Source: Chrysopilus asiliformis (taxonomy: Eukaryota > Arthropoda > Insecta > Diptera > Rhagionidae). Taken from it: 64,000 bases of DNA. The stretch's first letter is position 1, and the number at the start of each line of letters is the position of its first letter. The notes below the pieces were generated by a model. The model was given only the letters and a program-made list of their open reading frames with translations, was not told the DNA's origin and searched no databases. The DNA lies in contig OZ035962.1 of assembly GCA_964034945.1 (NCBI GenBank), positions 101,316,284 through 101,380,283 of the forward strand. Direction: 5' to 3'. Of the stretch, positions 23,880 through 35,765 are shown piece by piece. Both the position numbers and the translations under genes were made by a program.

Positions 23880-24270
23880 ACTAGCTTGTATACCCGTCGT
23901 TGCCGGGTTAAGCTTTTTGTCTAAATTTTAGAATACGAAGAAAACCGGAAAGAACTTAAAAACTTTTTAATGGGTCTATGTTGGGGCTGGACCCACGACG
24001 AACATCGATGCCAAATTTCAGGCTAATCGGTTCAGTAGTTTCCCCGCGAAAGAGTAACATAGAGGGAAAACTAAGTTTCGAAATCACTTTACCCCCTCCC
24101 CTTACTCCCCCCACCCCTCGCGCTACTTTTCCGTATGCCTATGTTGGATCTAGAACTACCACAGACACTCATGCCAAATTTGAAGTCAATCGGTTCAGCA
24201 GTTTTTGCGTGAAAGAGGAACAGACAGACAGACAGACAGACACCAACTCATTTGTATATATGTATTAGTA
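23880..24270 (+). repeat. Interspersed repeat with ACTAGC start and GACAGACA tail, copy 2
   Basis: Same start (ACTAGCTTGTATACCCGTCG), core and tail as 1951-2444, ending ATATATGTATTAGTA. Inserted in the pogo-like shell, cutting its transposase remnant. Confidence 0.8.
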
Positions 24271-25160
24271 CACTGAAAAAAAGGAATGTTTGGAAAGTGT
24301 TTGCGAACATCAATTCAGTGTTTGCAGTAATAATTATATGTTTCTGTAAAATAATAATTTTTTATAGCAAACAGGACATGTTCGTTGACAACAATTATTG
24401 TTTAACAATGTTTATTCCAAACGTTTAATACTTCAAAAAAACAATTTTTGTTCAGATTAAAAAATTCGGTGTTTGTCTTAAACACTTTTTGTCGTTTGTG
24501 ACAAACACTTTTGATGAAGCCATTTATAAAATTTAAAATATTTATCAGAAACACTATATTTTTTCTTAGAAATATTTATATTGTTTAACACAAAAACTTT
24601 AAATTTAAGTAGTTTGTGAAAAACACAAAAATATTTATGGTGAACTATGATTATTGAAACTGTTACCCCTAATTTATTCACTAGGAGTTAAGCCGAGTTA
24701 GTGAGTTAAGGGAGTTAGCTAGTGTTATTTTCCATGTAAAAGGTGAGTTAAGGGAGTTAAGGCGATTTAACTCCTAGTGAATAAATTGGCCGTTAGTAAT
24801 AAACAATAAGTGTTGGCCCCGAATAATTTTCTTTTGTTGCAAATAATTCTTGTTTATAAATTAAAAATTGCAATTTTGTTGAACTGTCAAAAAAAATAGT
24901 GAAAAAATGTTTTTAGTGATTGAATGTTTAGTTCTGGTGAAAAATAGTGTAATTCTGGATTTTTAAATAATGTGCTAGTGTAAATAAGGAAAGTTTTTTA
25001 AAATTGAATATGTTGAGCATATTTTCAATTGTGTATATTTTCAAGTGTTGCAGATAACCATTATTATTGGTTACTATAAACATTTTTGTATTGTTTGTAA
25101 TAAACATGCATATTGTTAGCGTCAAATCTCGTTTGCGGCGAACATTCCTTTTTTTCAGTG
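24271..25160. mobile_element. MITE with CACTGAAAAAAAGGAATGTT ends
   Basis: TA at 24269-24270 and 25161-25162. Inverted ends CACTGAAAAAAAGGAATGTT and complement. 890 bases of degenerate TGTTTG/AACAA words. A smaller inverted pair (AATTTATTCACTAGGAGTTAA at about 24671, complement near 24768) suggests a further nested element. Confidence 0.8.
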
Positions 25161-25659
25161 TATGATTGCCGAAAATCTAATGCTGTGTTTTTGCATGAAA
25201 AAACACATGCATCAAATACACGAAGTTTGCTTGTCAAATGTCAAGAATTGAGTGGTCCATAATTCCCCGACAAAAGTGGTCCACAATTCCCCGAACGCTC
25301 TTTTTTACAATATGGCAGCTATTAGTAACACAATGCAAACTTCATGAAAAATTTTTTGTCAGTGTCGAATGCTTAAGGCTCCGTGAATATTATCAATATA
25401 TTTACTTGAGTTGATTCTAGAAAAATGTGGTTAAATTTAAGCGAAACACAAAGTGAAAAAAAAAATTTCGAAGTATCACTTTTCTATTTGCTATCGAAGC
25501 GAGGTGATAGTACGTATACACAAGTCGAGTACTGTTAGGAAAATTAGCTTAACATGAGGCAAACTGATTACAGTTATTTGCAGCTACCAACCACTACTAG
25601 GGGAAACAAAATGACGCTGGTCCGCAATTCCCCGTGGTCCAGAATACCCCAGTTTCCCC

Positions 25660-27546
25660 TACTTAATCTCAAATAGAATAAAATGTTAAACAAAAAAAAA
25701 ATTCATAAGATTTTACAAACTGAATTCTTTATTGTGAAAAGTACTTCTCTGTCGTCGCAGAAATTCAAGTGTGCAGCATCTGGCAAAGAAAGTTAAACGT
25801 TCAAGTCCTTTAAATCCTCGAGTTTCGGAAGTCAGGACAAATAAGCAGAAAAAAAATTACGCTGAATAAAAAAAGTGCGGAAAATGACTTTTTATTGTGA
25901 AGCCGAATTATGTAGACGACATGACAAAATATACGAAAATCTTTCATTTGCATATTTAGAGCAGAAAGCAAGTTAAACTAAAGTTACAAAAGTATGTTGT
26001 GGCATAACAAATATAAAAAAATTAAAAGTTTAAAAACAGCAAAAAAAAAACAAGAAACATTTTCACTTTGGTACTTTTGTCAACAACAATGCATGCATGA
26101 CGTTTTTCTTATTGTTGTACGGAAAAGTTTCAAATGATTTGTAAGTCAATTGTATGTGAAAGCTTGTGAAGTACTGGCGAAGAGAATTTGTTTTGGACAC
26201 AAAAGTGACAAGGGGGTACTTTATAGGGATGTAGAATGAAACTTTTATGAAATTAAAAAAGAAATTTCACCGTTTATAAAATTCTGTTGCCGCACTGAAA
26301 GTTTTATGTCTTGTGTGGCAAGAGAAAAATTTTGTTTATGGTTTTTGAAAGAGAAATTTATGGTATTTGAGTTATTTTAAACTGTGGTGTTATTTATGGT
26401 GGGTTGAAATTGAAAACAACTAACTTTTAAATATATTTTCTTACACTAAATCAACCCGAAATTCGCTTAAGGTAAAATTATGAGAATGTCCATGCATCTG
26501 TATGTCGTTCTGTCCGATGTACGTATCTTAAATAATTCGAGGACGCTTTGAGATAGCGACTTGAAATTTTATGTGGAAAAGTTATACCCAAATCGTGGTT
26601 TTCTGTCAACTTTTGGTTATTTAAGGTAAGTTGAAATTGAAAAAAAAACTAACTTTTAAATATATTTTCTTACACTGAACGGAATATAATATCAATATAC
26701 AATAACAAAAATACAACATGTTAAATATTAATAATTTTGTGTTATTAATTTCATAACTTTTTGTAGATACGACAAAATTTTGTCAATAAAATAAAAAAAA
26801 TTCATCTCTTGGTTTGATTTTATCAATAAGACAATTTCATTTTGTTGGTTCTATAAATTTTGGTCTGTAATTTTTATAAAATTTGTCGTGCCAAATAAGT
26901 CTGAAGGTTACTTAATATAGTTTTTTTTCATAAGTACATAAATAAAGAGAAGTCTGAATACGTTATGCTGTTTTTATTCAATAAAAAATCTCTATGTAAC
27001 GTTTTTGAAAATTATAAAAAATTATAGTTTCTTTTAGAAGTTACAGGTAAATTGAAATAGCGGTCTGGGGACCGCACACCCAGGGCAGTGTGAAAATAAA
27101 ATCATGTCCATAGTTAAAAGTTAAGGCAACCATTGGTAAATTAATAAAAAAAATAAATATTGGAACAAAAATATCATTTAATATTCGACTTCAGAACACT
27201 TACGCAAAGAACTGCTATGGACAGGTTAAGAACGTAACTTTTTTAAAAAGCTTTTGGATCAAAATATATCGTCAGCTGAGTGCTAGTTTGAGTCATGTGT
27301 AGGTCGAAACGTGCATAGGTATGGCACAAACTAGCACTGCGATGACAAGATGTTGAAAAACAAAAATGACCTGTAAACTTGCACAAGAAGTAGGCATTTT
27401 TTTGGTTTCTTTATAAAGAAAAATTTGATTTTTTTATTCGCTTTTGCCTATTAGCGTGATTATTGAGACAAGTGTGATTTAGATTAACATAGTGACGACA
27501 AGTTAACGTCAGGTTATTTCTTAAAAAAGTACAAAGTGCTCTTAAG
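25660..27546. other. AT-rich spacer with one repeat
   Basis: Around 26455-26640 lies a repeat (CATCTGTATGTCGTTCTGTC, GAGGACGCTTTGAGATAGCG) shared with 28440-28800. Otherwise nothing recognised. Confidence 0.5.
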
Positions 27547-28002
27547 TAGGGTGACCATACATCCCGGAATGCTCGAGACAGTTTCGGATTTAGGCATGTT
27601 GTTCCGGCGTCCCAGAAACTAAACTTCTGTCCTAGAATTATGCAATCTAGTGTTGCATTTTATTAATCATTAAAAAAATTTCACCTGAAAGCCCAAAAAT
27701 GTTCGCTTGGGGAACAATTTATTCAGAAATCAATGCTCTAGCAGATTTTCCTTAAAGAAAAGATTTGCCTGCGGCGCATTTCTAAGTAATTGTCGTTAAT
27801 GGGATGTTTGCTGCTAAAAGTTTTGCCTGCAGCGCATTATTTCTTGTATTTTAAAAACATAAAGCACCCAAAACACTTTGCATATAATAACAAACATCAA
27901 AACAAACCCTCTGATCGGGCTTTCAAAATTTTCACAATGAAATTCAAATCATTAACCGGTAATATGTTCCGGATTGACAGAAAAAAAAATATGGTCACCC
28001 TA
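27547..28002. mobile_element. hAT-type MITE, intact ends
   Basis: Perfect 8-base duplication CTCTTAAG (27539-27546 and 28003-28010). Inverted ends TAGGGTGACCATA. The interior carries two copies of GCCTGCGGCGCAT or close variants and the phrase CATCCCGGAATG. 456 bases. An 84-codon frame inside is not recognised. Confidence 0.9.
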
Positions 28003-28467
28003 CTCTTAAGAGATCTTAAATACCGTGACAAAGTAATGGCTTAAATTGATCCCAGAAAATCGTTCTGAGTTGACCTACCTGCTCTTGATCTTGTTATTAA
28101 TAAAAATTATAATAAATGACGTAATATTTTTATTTAAATTTTTTTTGCAACCCATTATTGTTTGCCCTTGAACTCCGTCATACAATTTATATGCTAAAAA
28201 AATCTGACTCTTGGAAGTTGAACTGCAATATTTCCAGTTTGTACCCGATTTTGACAAAAAAACAATTTTTTGTCAATATTTCTGTAATTAATTATACCAT
28301 TGGATTTCACGAAAAGTTTGAATAGAGGTGTTCGTAGCCATTGATGTACTTGGGAGTTTTTACTTTCCTCTGCGTAGCTACAGAAGGGAAGTATTGAATT
28401 CATAATGGTGACCGACTCGAGAAAGGAGGCAGACAGAAACTTTCTCATCAACCCGAAATTCGCGTAA

Positions 28468-28657
28468 AGCCGGCCATATATATTATGAGACTTGTTGTAC
28501 AACTTGGTTCGGTTGTAGGCACTGTTGGATCGTGTATGGGCCGGTTGTAGTACCAAATTTTAGGTTCGACAAAAATCAAAACCCTGTTGATTTGGCCTCC
28601 GTCAAAACAAGTTGTACAAAATGGTTTTAGAACAAGTCTCATAATGTATGGCCGGCT
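28468..28657. mobile_element. 190-base MITE with AGCCGGCCATA ends
   Basis: Flanked by TAA and TTA. Ends AGCCGGCCATA...TATGGCCGGCT with TTATGAGACTTGTTGTACAA in the arms. The surrounding repeat is uninterrupted at about 26455-26530 (CAACCCGAAATTCGC then GTCGTTCTGTCCGATGT), giving an empty site. Confidence 0.82.
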
Positions 28658-30221
28658 TTAGGGAAAATGATGAGGTTGTCCGTGCATCTGTTTGTCGTTC
28701 TGTCCGATGTAATGTATCTTATATAACTCGAGAACGCTTTGAGATAGCTACTTGAAATTTCGTGTGAAAAAGTTCGTGGCTTTCTGTTAACTTTTGGAAA
28801 AGTACCGTTATCTTTAGCAGCTACTCTCTATACATTTTTTTTGTGAACACACTTTCAAAAATTTCTCGAAAACTTCGCTTTGAGAAAAAATATAACCCAA
28901 TTTAAATGAAATAAAATTTCCAGCATTTTTTTTTTACTTTAACGGCTTTTACGATTCTTAAGACACCTATTTAAAAAAATGTTGTTTTTTACATATTTTT
29001 TCAACTCAACGGTATAAAGTAGACTCCCGTCAGGTGCAGTTTCTAATAGTGTGATTCCGCAGCTGCGCGATTACGGTTTTGCTAGCAAATCTCGAAATTT
29101 CAATCAAATTAAATAAAAGGTGCGAGGCTTTTGCCAAAAATCGTATATTTTATTGAAAATTTCGATCTGGGCCGCTTCGGTGTTTTTTTCTTCGAAACGT
29201 GACGACCTCGTAAAACGACGGTCTACTATATTCGATCTTGACACTCAAAATTTTCCCTGCGGCTCATTTATTTTCGGACATTGTCTGCCTAAAAGGCATT
29301 TTTCTTACAAGAAGAAATACAAAAAGTGTCCACCACCAGTTCTTTGAAGAAGTTCCCTGCAATGGAATTTTTGTTGGAATACGCTAACAGCAGTTAAAGT
29401 CACTGCTACGTGGCTGCTGCTTAAAAGCCAAAGAAACATGTCAACCGTTGAGGAAGCGGTCAACATAAATACTACTTGGGTAATCACAAACAAAAATTAG
29501 AAAAACTGTTTTGTTTTGACTGAACTTTTTTTGAAATATTATTTTATTCGCCTAAGTGGTATCGCCTAAGTGGTATACATGCGAAATTACGTGAGCGCAT
29601 TCTACTCGAGTTGAATAGAATTTGTTGGGAAAATACCGGATTGGCTTGGGGCGCCACTGTAATTTGCAAATTTCGTCTTCTTCGTAAAGAATTTTTAGTC
29701 TTGTTGTCTTTCGAGCAGTCCGATAAAAAAATGATTGCAATGTCTTAAACCTGTTCTGATATATGCGTGCTTTGATGTATCCACGATATTTAAATAGTCA
29801 ACCGAACGCAATGGGTTAAACTAAAAGTGTAGATTTTTTTTGTCACTTGTCTGAGGCTGAAATTAACAGGCAATAGGTCAGTAATTAAAAACAAACTCAA
29901 TACGTATTTAACTACTTAGTTAACCTACATGGTAAAAAGATAAATAAATACGTTTAAAAATTAACGAGCATTGCTATCTCATGTATATAGAAAAGGTATC
30001 AGTTAGCTTTTAAATTCTGATCTTGGTGCTTGGTGAATCCGTTTCAGATTAAATTCAAAGTTGCGAAATTTAACTGCGAATGATCATCAATTTTTCAATT
30101 AAAAATAATTAGAATATTTTTAGTGAATTAAAAAGAATTGATAAAAGGAAATCCGAGCACTGAAGATTTAAGGAAGATCTAAAAAAATCTATTTAAAATT
30201 GTCGACCAAAAAAATTTGAAA
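28658..30221. other. Repeat remainder and upstream region of the CRAL-TRIO array
   Basis: To about 28830 the GTCGTTCTGTCCGATGTAATG repeat continues. After that no gene is seen. A GGTATCAGTTAGC near 29996 could be an initiator for copy 1 but is unsupported. Confidence 0.4.
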
Positions 30222-31280
30222 ATGTTGGACGTTACACCACTTTCACCAGTTCTGGCAAAAATTGCACAAAACGAGTTGAACGAGGACGAATCGTCCTTAC
30301 CACAATCGATAGAAATCCTCCGAGAATGGGTTAAAATGCAGCCTCACTTGAACTGCCCAATGGATGACAAATTCTTTCTGTATATGCTAAGGGGCTCCAA
30401 ACATAGCATCGAGAAGGCAAAAAACAAAATCGATTCAATGATGACGCTTAGAACTTTGATGCCAGATTATTTTGGGAAAAGAAACGTTCACGACGAAAAG
30501 GTCGCGAATTACCTACGAATGGGGTGAGTTGAGAATTTTACCTTTTTGAAAAATACAAATTAAATGAATTTTTTTTCTTGTTAGAGCAATACTACACTTA
30601 AGTAAGACGGAAGGGGAGGGTTGTCCCAGAATTCTGATTATGAGAAGTTCAGGTTTTGATGCATCGAAATATCCATTCCATGAACTCATCAACGCCACCA
30701 CACTTCAGAGTGATTTACGCTACGAAATCGATGATGTTTATCGTGTGGTTGGTGTAAAATTGATAGTGGATTTGGCCAATTTTACACCGGCACTCATGGC
30801 TCAATGTGACGCGATTACGGTCAAGAAGCTTATAATGTATTATCACGAAGTGATGAGTGTCCGTGTAAAAGGATTATACGTAATAAATTTATCGCCCCTT
30901 GCATTAGCCCTCACTAATATGGTTAAAATGTTTCTGTCGGATAAACTAAAAAGTCGGGTAATATTTTCTATTTTTTTTTTGTGCAATAGAAACTTCCATT
31001 AATAATTTATTAACATTTGTTTTAGTTATTTCTCTTCAATAGCATCAAGGATTTTTCCGAAAAATTTCCAACAGAACTTCTGCCAGAGGAATATGGCGGC
31101 AGTGCAGGAAAGTATGATGATTTAATGGAACAAGAAATCAATCTGATTAAAAAACATTGGGATAATATAAAGAAATGGTATGATTACGGAGTGGATGAAT
31201 CCAAAAGATTTGGGAAACCAAAAACCAGCAAAGAACTCTTTGGGGTCGATGGAACTTTTAGAAATTTGCAGTATGACTAG
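30222..31280 (+). CDS. CRAL-TRIO domain lipid-carrier protein, copy 1
   Basis: Cytosolic hydrophobic-ligand carrier of the alpha-tocopherol-transfer/pinta-like CRAL-TRIO family; the ligand is unknown. Exons 30222-30523, 30585-30957 and 31026-31280 join in frame to 309 residues, a normal length for the family. Introns of 61 and 68 bases have GT-AG ends. The N-terminal CRAL-TRIO-N helices lie near residues 50-85 (FLYMLRGSKHSIEKAK). The lipid-binding lobe follows, with the typical VRVKGLYVIN strand in exon 2 and LPEEYGG near residue 245 in exon 3. An in-frame TTG lies two codons upstream, but the ATG matches the other three copies. It is the most diverged copy of the array; for example it has AILHLSK where the others have VLHLPK or ALHLPK. 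A poly(A) signal AATAAA lies at 31393. Family membership is secure by pattern; the biological role is not known. Confidence 0.93.
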
Positions 31281-31399
31281 ATTTGAAGAGTAATTTAATA
31301 ATGCTTGATATATTGTGAAAATGGTAGCTAAATATGCCTCTGTAATTTTTAGAAATACAATTTATGGTATTGTGGAACATTAACGAAAATACAATAAAT

Positions 31400-31768
31400 T
31401 TATGCTGAACATCTATGCCGAATTTCAGGCGAATCGGTTCAGTAGTTTTCCCGCGAAAGGGGAAAAAAGCTTAAGATTTAATAACCCCCCCCCCCCCCTA
31501 CTCCCTCACCATCCCGTCTACTTTTAAATAGTGCCAAATTTCAGTCTGAAAGGCTCGGTAGTTTTCCCGCGAAAGAGCAACATAGAGGAAAAACCAAGCT
31601 TCGAATGAACTTACCCGCTTCTCTTACTCACCCCACCAATTGGGCTATGTTGCAACCAGGCCTACAGCGAACATCTATGCCAAATTTCAGTATAATCAGT
31701 TCAGCCGTTTTAAAGTAAAATTAACAGACAGACAGACAAACACCAACTCATTTTTATATATTAGAATG
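31400..31768 (+). repeat. Interspersed repeat with GACAGACA tail, copy 3, 5' truncated
   Basis: Carries the same AATTTCAGGCGAATCGGTTC-AGTAGTTTTCCCGCGAAA blocks and ends AACAGACAGACAGACAAACA then TTTTTATATATTAGAATGA. The first ACTAGC segment is missing. Lies just after CRAL-TRIO copy 1. Confidence 0.75.
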
Positions 31769-31789
31769 ATCAAAGATTCTATAATCTAT

Positions 31790-32300
31790 GTTCAAGTATA
31801 AAAGCCAAATACAACTCACTCACTCATCACAGTATCTCCCGAACCACTAAACCGATTGCCATGAAATATTGCACACAGATTAGTCTTACTTGATTGGTGC
31901 TCGCTAGGAACCGGTTTTGCAAAATTCGGAACGGAAGGTCCTGTGAAAATAACGCAAGTATCCTTTCTCCAACTTTTTCTCGGAGAAATTGGATTTAGGG
32001 TGTTTTCGGGGTTGCTGATCAGAAACCTGGTAAAATTTCAAATTTCGAAATGGAAGATCCTGTAAGGATAACTCAAATATCGAAATATTTGATGCAGGGG
32101 TTTTTGGTGTCGCTGTTCACAAATCTGTTGTTAGAATTTTAAAATTCGAAAAGGGAGGTCCTGTAAGCATAACGCAAATATCCTCTTTCCCGTTTTTCCT
32201 CCGAAAAACTGGAACTAGGGGCTTTTCGAGACCGGTAATCACAAATCTGATGTTATAATTTCGAAATTCCAAACGGGCGGTCCTGAAGGTATGAACATTT
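31790..32300 (-). repeat. Diverged tandem array of about 125-base units
   Basis: GGTCCTGTGAAAATAACGCAAG, GATCCTGTAAGGATAACTCA and GGTCCTGTAAGCATAACGCA recur at about 125-base spacing, in the same style as the 45130 array. Confidence 0.6.
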
Positions 32301-32689
32301 TTTTTAAACGTTTTTACGTTGTTTCTTTGTTTTTGGCGCAAAACAAACTTATGCAAAGAAACTTTAACCCGGCAACTTTAACTTTAACCTGGCGAAGAAA
32401 TTTTTGAAATTTTATAATAATTTATAAAAAAATTTACAATCGTGCCTATTCTGGAATCCGAAATAGCGTTAATTTTGTTCGATGTCTCCTCAATTTGTAT
32501 TCTTGAATCCGCTGCATTTCATTTTTCTTCGATTGCGTATGATCTAGTAACGTTTTGAGGCTATAATTACTCGATGCAAATTTCAGAATACCAGTTGAAT
32601 GGCAAATCGAATCGACTGAGTTTGGTTTTACGTTTTAACTGCAAGTTTCAGAATAGATATGAATATCTTCTTTCCTCTTGGTGCTATAT

Positions 32690-33010
32690 AGGGGAACGCG
32701 GGACAAAATGGGGGCCTTCAACTGGATTTTTATGTATACATAAGTTATGTCAAATCTTATTCAAACTACACTTTTACCTTTATAAATTTTTCAATAGGAC
32801 TCACCGTTTTTGGGAGAATTGTAAAAAATTGTTTCGTGGGGAGGGAGGGAGGAACGCTCCGATTTTGCCCGTTCAAGAACTTAGCCTAGCCATTTACGAC
32901 AAACGCAACTGTATAAAATTTCAAGCCTCTAGCTCAATCCTTTCGAAAGTTATGGTATTCACCGACAGACAGACAGACGGATATGCGGAATTCAAAATAT
33001 TTTAATCATT
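32690..33010 (+). repeat. Interspersed repeat with GTTCAAGAACTTAGC core
   Basis: TTTTGCCCGTTCAAGAACTT-AGCC and CTCTAGCTCAATCCTTTCGAAAG, then GACAGACAGACAGACGG. Related copies at 58616-59030 and around the mariner (4505-4710 and 5637-5830). This copy contains the uninserted version of the mariner target. Confidence 0.75.
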
Positions 33011-33034
33011 ATCCATAATTAGAATGACCATATT

Positions 33035-33131
33035 TTGGATTAAAGGTTGCTGTAAATTACATAGGGGGGTACTATGCTTGTGGAAAATTGTTGAAAACAA
33101 AAAGTGTAATTTACAGCAACCTTTAATCCAA
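33035..33131. repeat. Perfect 27-base inverted repeat
   Basis: TTGGATTAAAGGTTGCTGTA and the following seven bases at 33035-33061 are exactly complemented at 33105-33131, around a 43-base loop. Probably a short MITE or transcript hairpin in the CRAL-TRIO intergenic space. Confidence 0.8.
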
Positions 33132-33727
33132 GCTGAGTATGTTTTGCATATTTAATGATCGTTTTTCTTACTGTTTAATAAATGTTAACACTAGATTGCA
33201 TAATTCCGGGACAAATGTTGCTACACGAATCCAACGAAAAATTGGATTTCCTGACGCACACAAACTGTAAATTTACTTCAATCATTATAACATTTTATCC
33301 TTTTTATACGAATTTTTTATAATTCTGGGATTTTTGATTTTTTTAAGAATTCTTTTTGAGTCGGGATTTTTTTTTAAGTTTTTTCTTACCTGTTATTGCA
33401 TGAAAAGAGATTTATGGGCAAAGTTTAATTACTCTATTAAATATTGTCAAAAAAAAAATACGAATTTCTTTAAATAATTATTACAGTAAGTAGCATAAAA
33501 TTAATGTTTTCATTGGACCTCAAATTTATGTAGTAAAAATGTATGTTCTTAATAACTCAAAGTAATGTACTCCGAAATGAACGTTTAACAAGTATTTTGA
33601 CCTCCATAAAAATGGTATAAAAATATTAAATAACACCTTTTAAAAATAAAATTGGAATTAGTCTTCTTTTAAATGTTGAACGTGTCAGTTGGGGAAATGA
33701 AAATTTAAAAATTTGGCTGAACATACT

Positions 33728-33752
33728 TTAGTTACAAAATTGTAGTTGGTCA
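33728..33752 (+). promoter_or_regulatory. Conserved upstream block of CRAL-TRIO copy 2
   Basis: A block of about 25 bases (TTAGTTACAAAA, one or two bases, then GTAGTTGGTCA) lies about 123 bases before the ATG. It recurs about 131 bases before copy 3 while the rest of the upstream DNA has diverged. A core-promoter or transcription-start role is inferred from conservation and position only. Confidence 0.35.
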
Positions 33753-33850
33753 AGTTCTATAGTTTGTAAAAACAATTTGTAAGGAAAAAGCCTTAAATAT
33801 TTAAATTACGAGCGGGGAATTTTAAGGGAATCTGAAAATCAAAAGTAGAA

Positions 33851-34914
33851 ATGTTGGAAGTAACACCACTTTCACCAGTTTTGGCAAAAATTGCACAAAC
33901 TGAGTTGAACGAGGACGAAAAATCCATACCACAATCCATAGAAATCCTTCGAGAATGGGTTAAAATGCAGCCTCACTTGAACTGCCCAATGGATGATAAA
34001 TTCTTCCTGCATATATTACGCGCTTCTAAACATAGGATTGAGAAAGCAAAAGACAAAATCGATTCAATGTTAACGCTGAGAACTTTGATACCAGAATTTT
34101 TTGCTAATCGTGACATTAGCAGTGAGAATACTCTGAAATATCTTCGTATGGGGTAAGTTGGATTTTATTGTTTTTATCTTTGAAATCCTTAATGGAGTGG
34201 ATTTTTTTATCCTAGTTCGGTATTGCATCTTCCAAAGACGGAAGGGGAGGCAAGTCCTAGAATTGCTATTATGAGATGCAAAGACTTCGATCCAGCAAAA
34301 GATCTGTTGAAAGAGCTCATTAAAGTTTGTACACTTTTAAGTGATTTACGCTACGAAATCGATGATGTGCATCGTGTGATTGGAATAAAAATTGTTTTTG
34401 ATTTTGACAACTTTTCACCGGGAATGATGGCACAATTCGAGGCGCTAATGATCAAAAAAGTGATAATGTATTTTCACGAAGTGATGAATGTTCGCGTAAA
34501 AGGATTATATGTAATAAATGCGTCAGCAATGGGGATAACTTTAATGAATACTGTGAAAATGTTTTTTTCGGAGAAAATTAGAAATCGGGTAAAATCGCTA
34601 TTTAATTTAATTCAAATTCCCGAAAATATGAACCGATGTTTACTAAATGTTTTTTTTAGTTATTTGTCTTTTCAAATATGAAGGATCTCTACGACAAAGT
34701 ACCAAGAGATGTTCTCCCAAATGAATACGGCGGCAGTGCGGGGAAATACTTTAACTTGGTCGATGAGGAAATCAAACATGTTCAGAAAAATTGGGATAAA
34801 ATAAAGAAATGGCATGATTATGGAGTGGATGAATCCAAACGATTTGGGAAACCGAAAACCAACGAAGAACTCTTTGGTGTTGATGGAACTTTTAGAAATT
34901 TGGAGTATGACTAA
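33851..34914 (+). CDS. CRAL-TRIO domain lipid-carrier protein, copy 2
   Basis: Second tandem paralogue. Exons 33851-34152, 34216-34588 and 34660-34914 give 309 residues. The CRAL-TRIO-N helix (FLHILRASKHRIEKAK) is in exon 1; the HEVMNVRVKGLYVIN core and the SEKIRNR segment are in exon 2; LPNEYGGSAG and the C-terminal ESKRFGKPKT tail are in exon 3. Introns are 63 and 71 bases. Intron 1 is almost identical base for base to that of copy 3, differing only near the acceptor, which indicates very recent duplication or gene conversion. About 123 bases upstream of the ATG is a block shared with copy 3 that may be the promoter. A polyadenylation-like AATAAA lies near 35038. No disabling mutation was seen. 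Intergenic distance is 2.57 kb from copy 1 and 0.85 kb to copy 3. Confidence 0.94.
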
Positions 34915-35634
34915 ATTTTTATGATAACGCCTAATATATTGTATAAATTGTAGCTAAATATGCTTCTATATTCTTAAGAAATATAATTAATGGTATTGTG
35001 AAATATATTAATTTCCATATAGAAATATTGTATGGCAAATAAAAGGTGGAGATAAAATCCAGAAATAAGTAACTTCCCATAGTCACAGGAGTTTTAACCC
35101 GCCATTAGGCGCAATATTGACATGACCCAATTCGGGCGCAATCAATCTAATAGTCACACCTTAGAAAAAAGCATTCTAAATTGTCTAAAATGTTTTTTTT
35201 AATTCTTATGGTAAAACACTTTGTTTAGAGATATGATATTTTGAAAAACAACGTTTTCTGGTAGACTCTTTATATTTTCATTTAAAAAAAAAACTTTTCT
35301 TTAAGAATGTACTGAAAACAAAAAAAAAATCGTTTAACACACAAAACACACATGATCACGTTAGGGTCGTAGAGACTAGTTTTGAATAAAAAGCACCAAA
35401 AATCTGAATTGGTCGAGGATCAAACTTCTGTGATAAAATCACGTTAATTAGAAAAAAGTACTTTATTAATGTTTAACTACGTCTTTATTGTCAATAAAAA
35501 ACATAAAACTATCAATAAAAAACCTCATGAGCGTCGACTAAAATTTTTTATGCATCAAAATGAAATCATCACTGAATTTAGATGTTAAATACGTCACTAC
35601 GTCAAATAAAACCAAAAAGTTTGAGTGAAAATAT

Positions 35635-35660
35635 TTTAGTTACAAAAGTGTAGTTGGTCA
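35635..35660 (+). promoter_or_regulatory. Conserved upstream block of CRAL-TRIO copy 3
   Basis: Counterpart of the block at 33728, with the same core TTAGTTACAAAA and GTAGTTGGTCA, at a similar distance from the start codon. It could mark the start of transcription, or simply be residual duplication homology. Confidence 0.35.
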
Positions 35661-35765
35661 GGTAATAGAAAAACGGTTCCTTAGAGAGAAAAAGCGATCT
35701 TTTTTCTTTAAAAACTTAAATTACGAGGGTTGATTTTTAAAAGAATTAAAAAATAAAAAGTGGAG

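Larger units (their letters stand above)
23203..25659. mobile_element. Pogo-like transposon shell with nested insertions
   Basis: TA at 23201-23202 and 25660-25661. Inverted ends GGGGAAGGTGGGGTATTCTG and GGGGAAACTGGGGTATTCTG. The phrase GTGGTCCA-AATTCCCCG recurs inside both arms. Holds a zinc-finger transposase tail at 23537-23879, an interspersed repeat at 23880-24270 and a MITE at 24271-25160. Confidence 0.72.

Noticed and set aside
32574..33005. 143-codon frame at 32574-33005
   Set aside because: It coincides with an interspersed repeat with a GACAGACA tail that is non-coding in its other copies.
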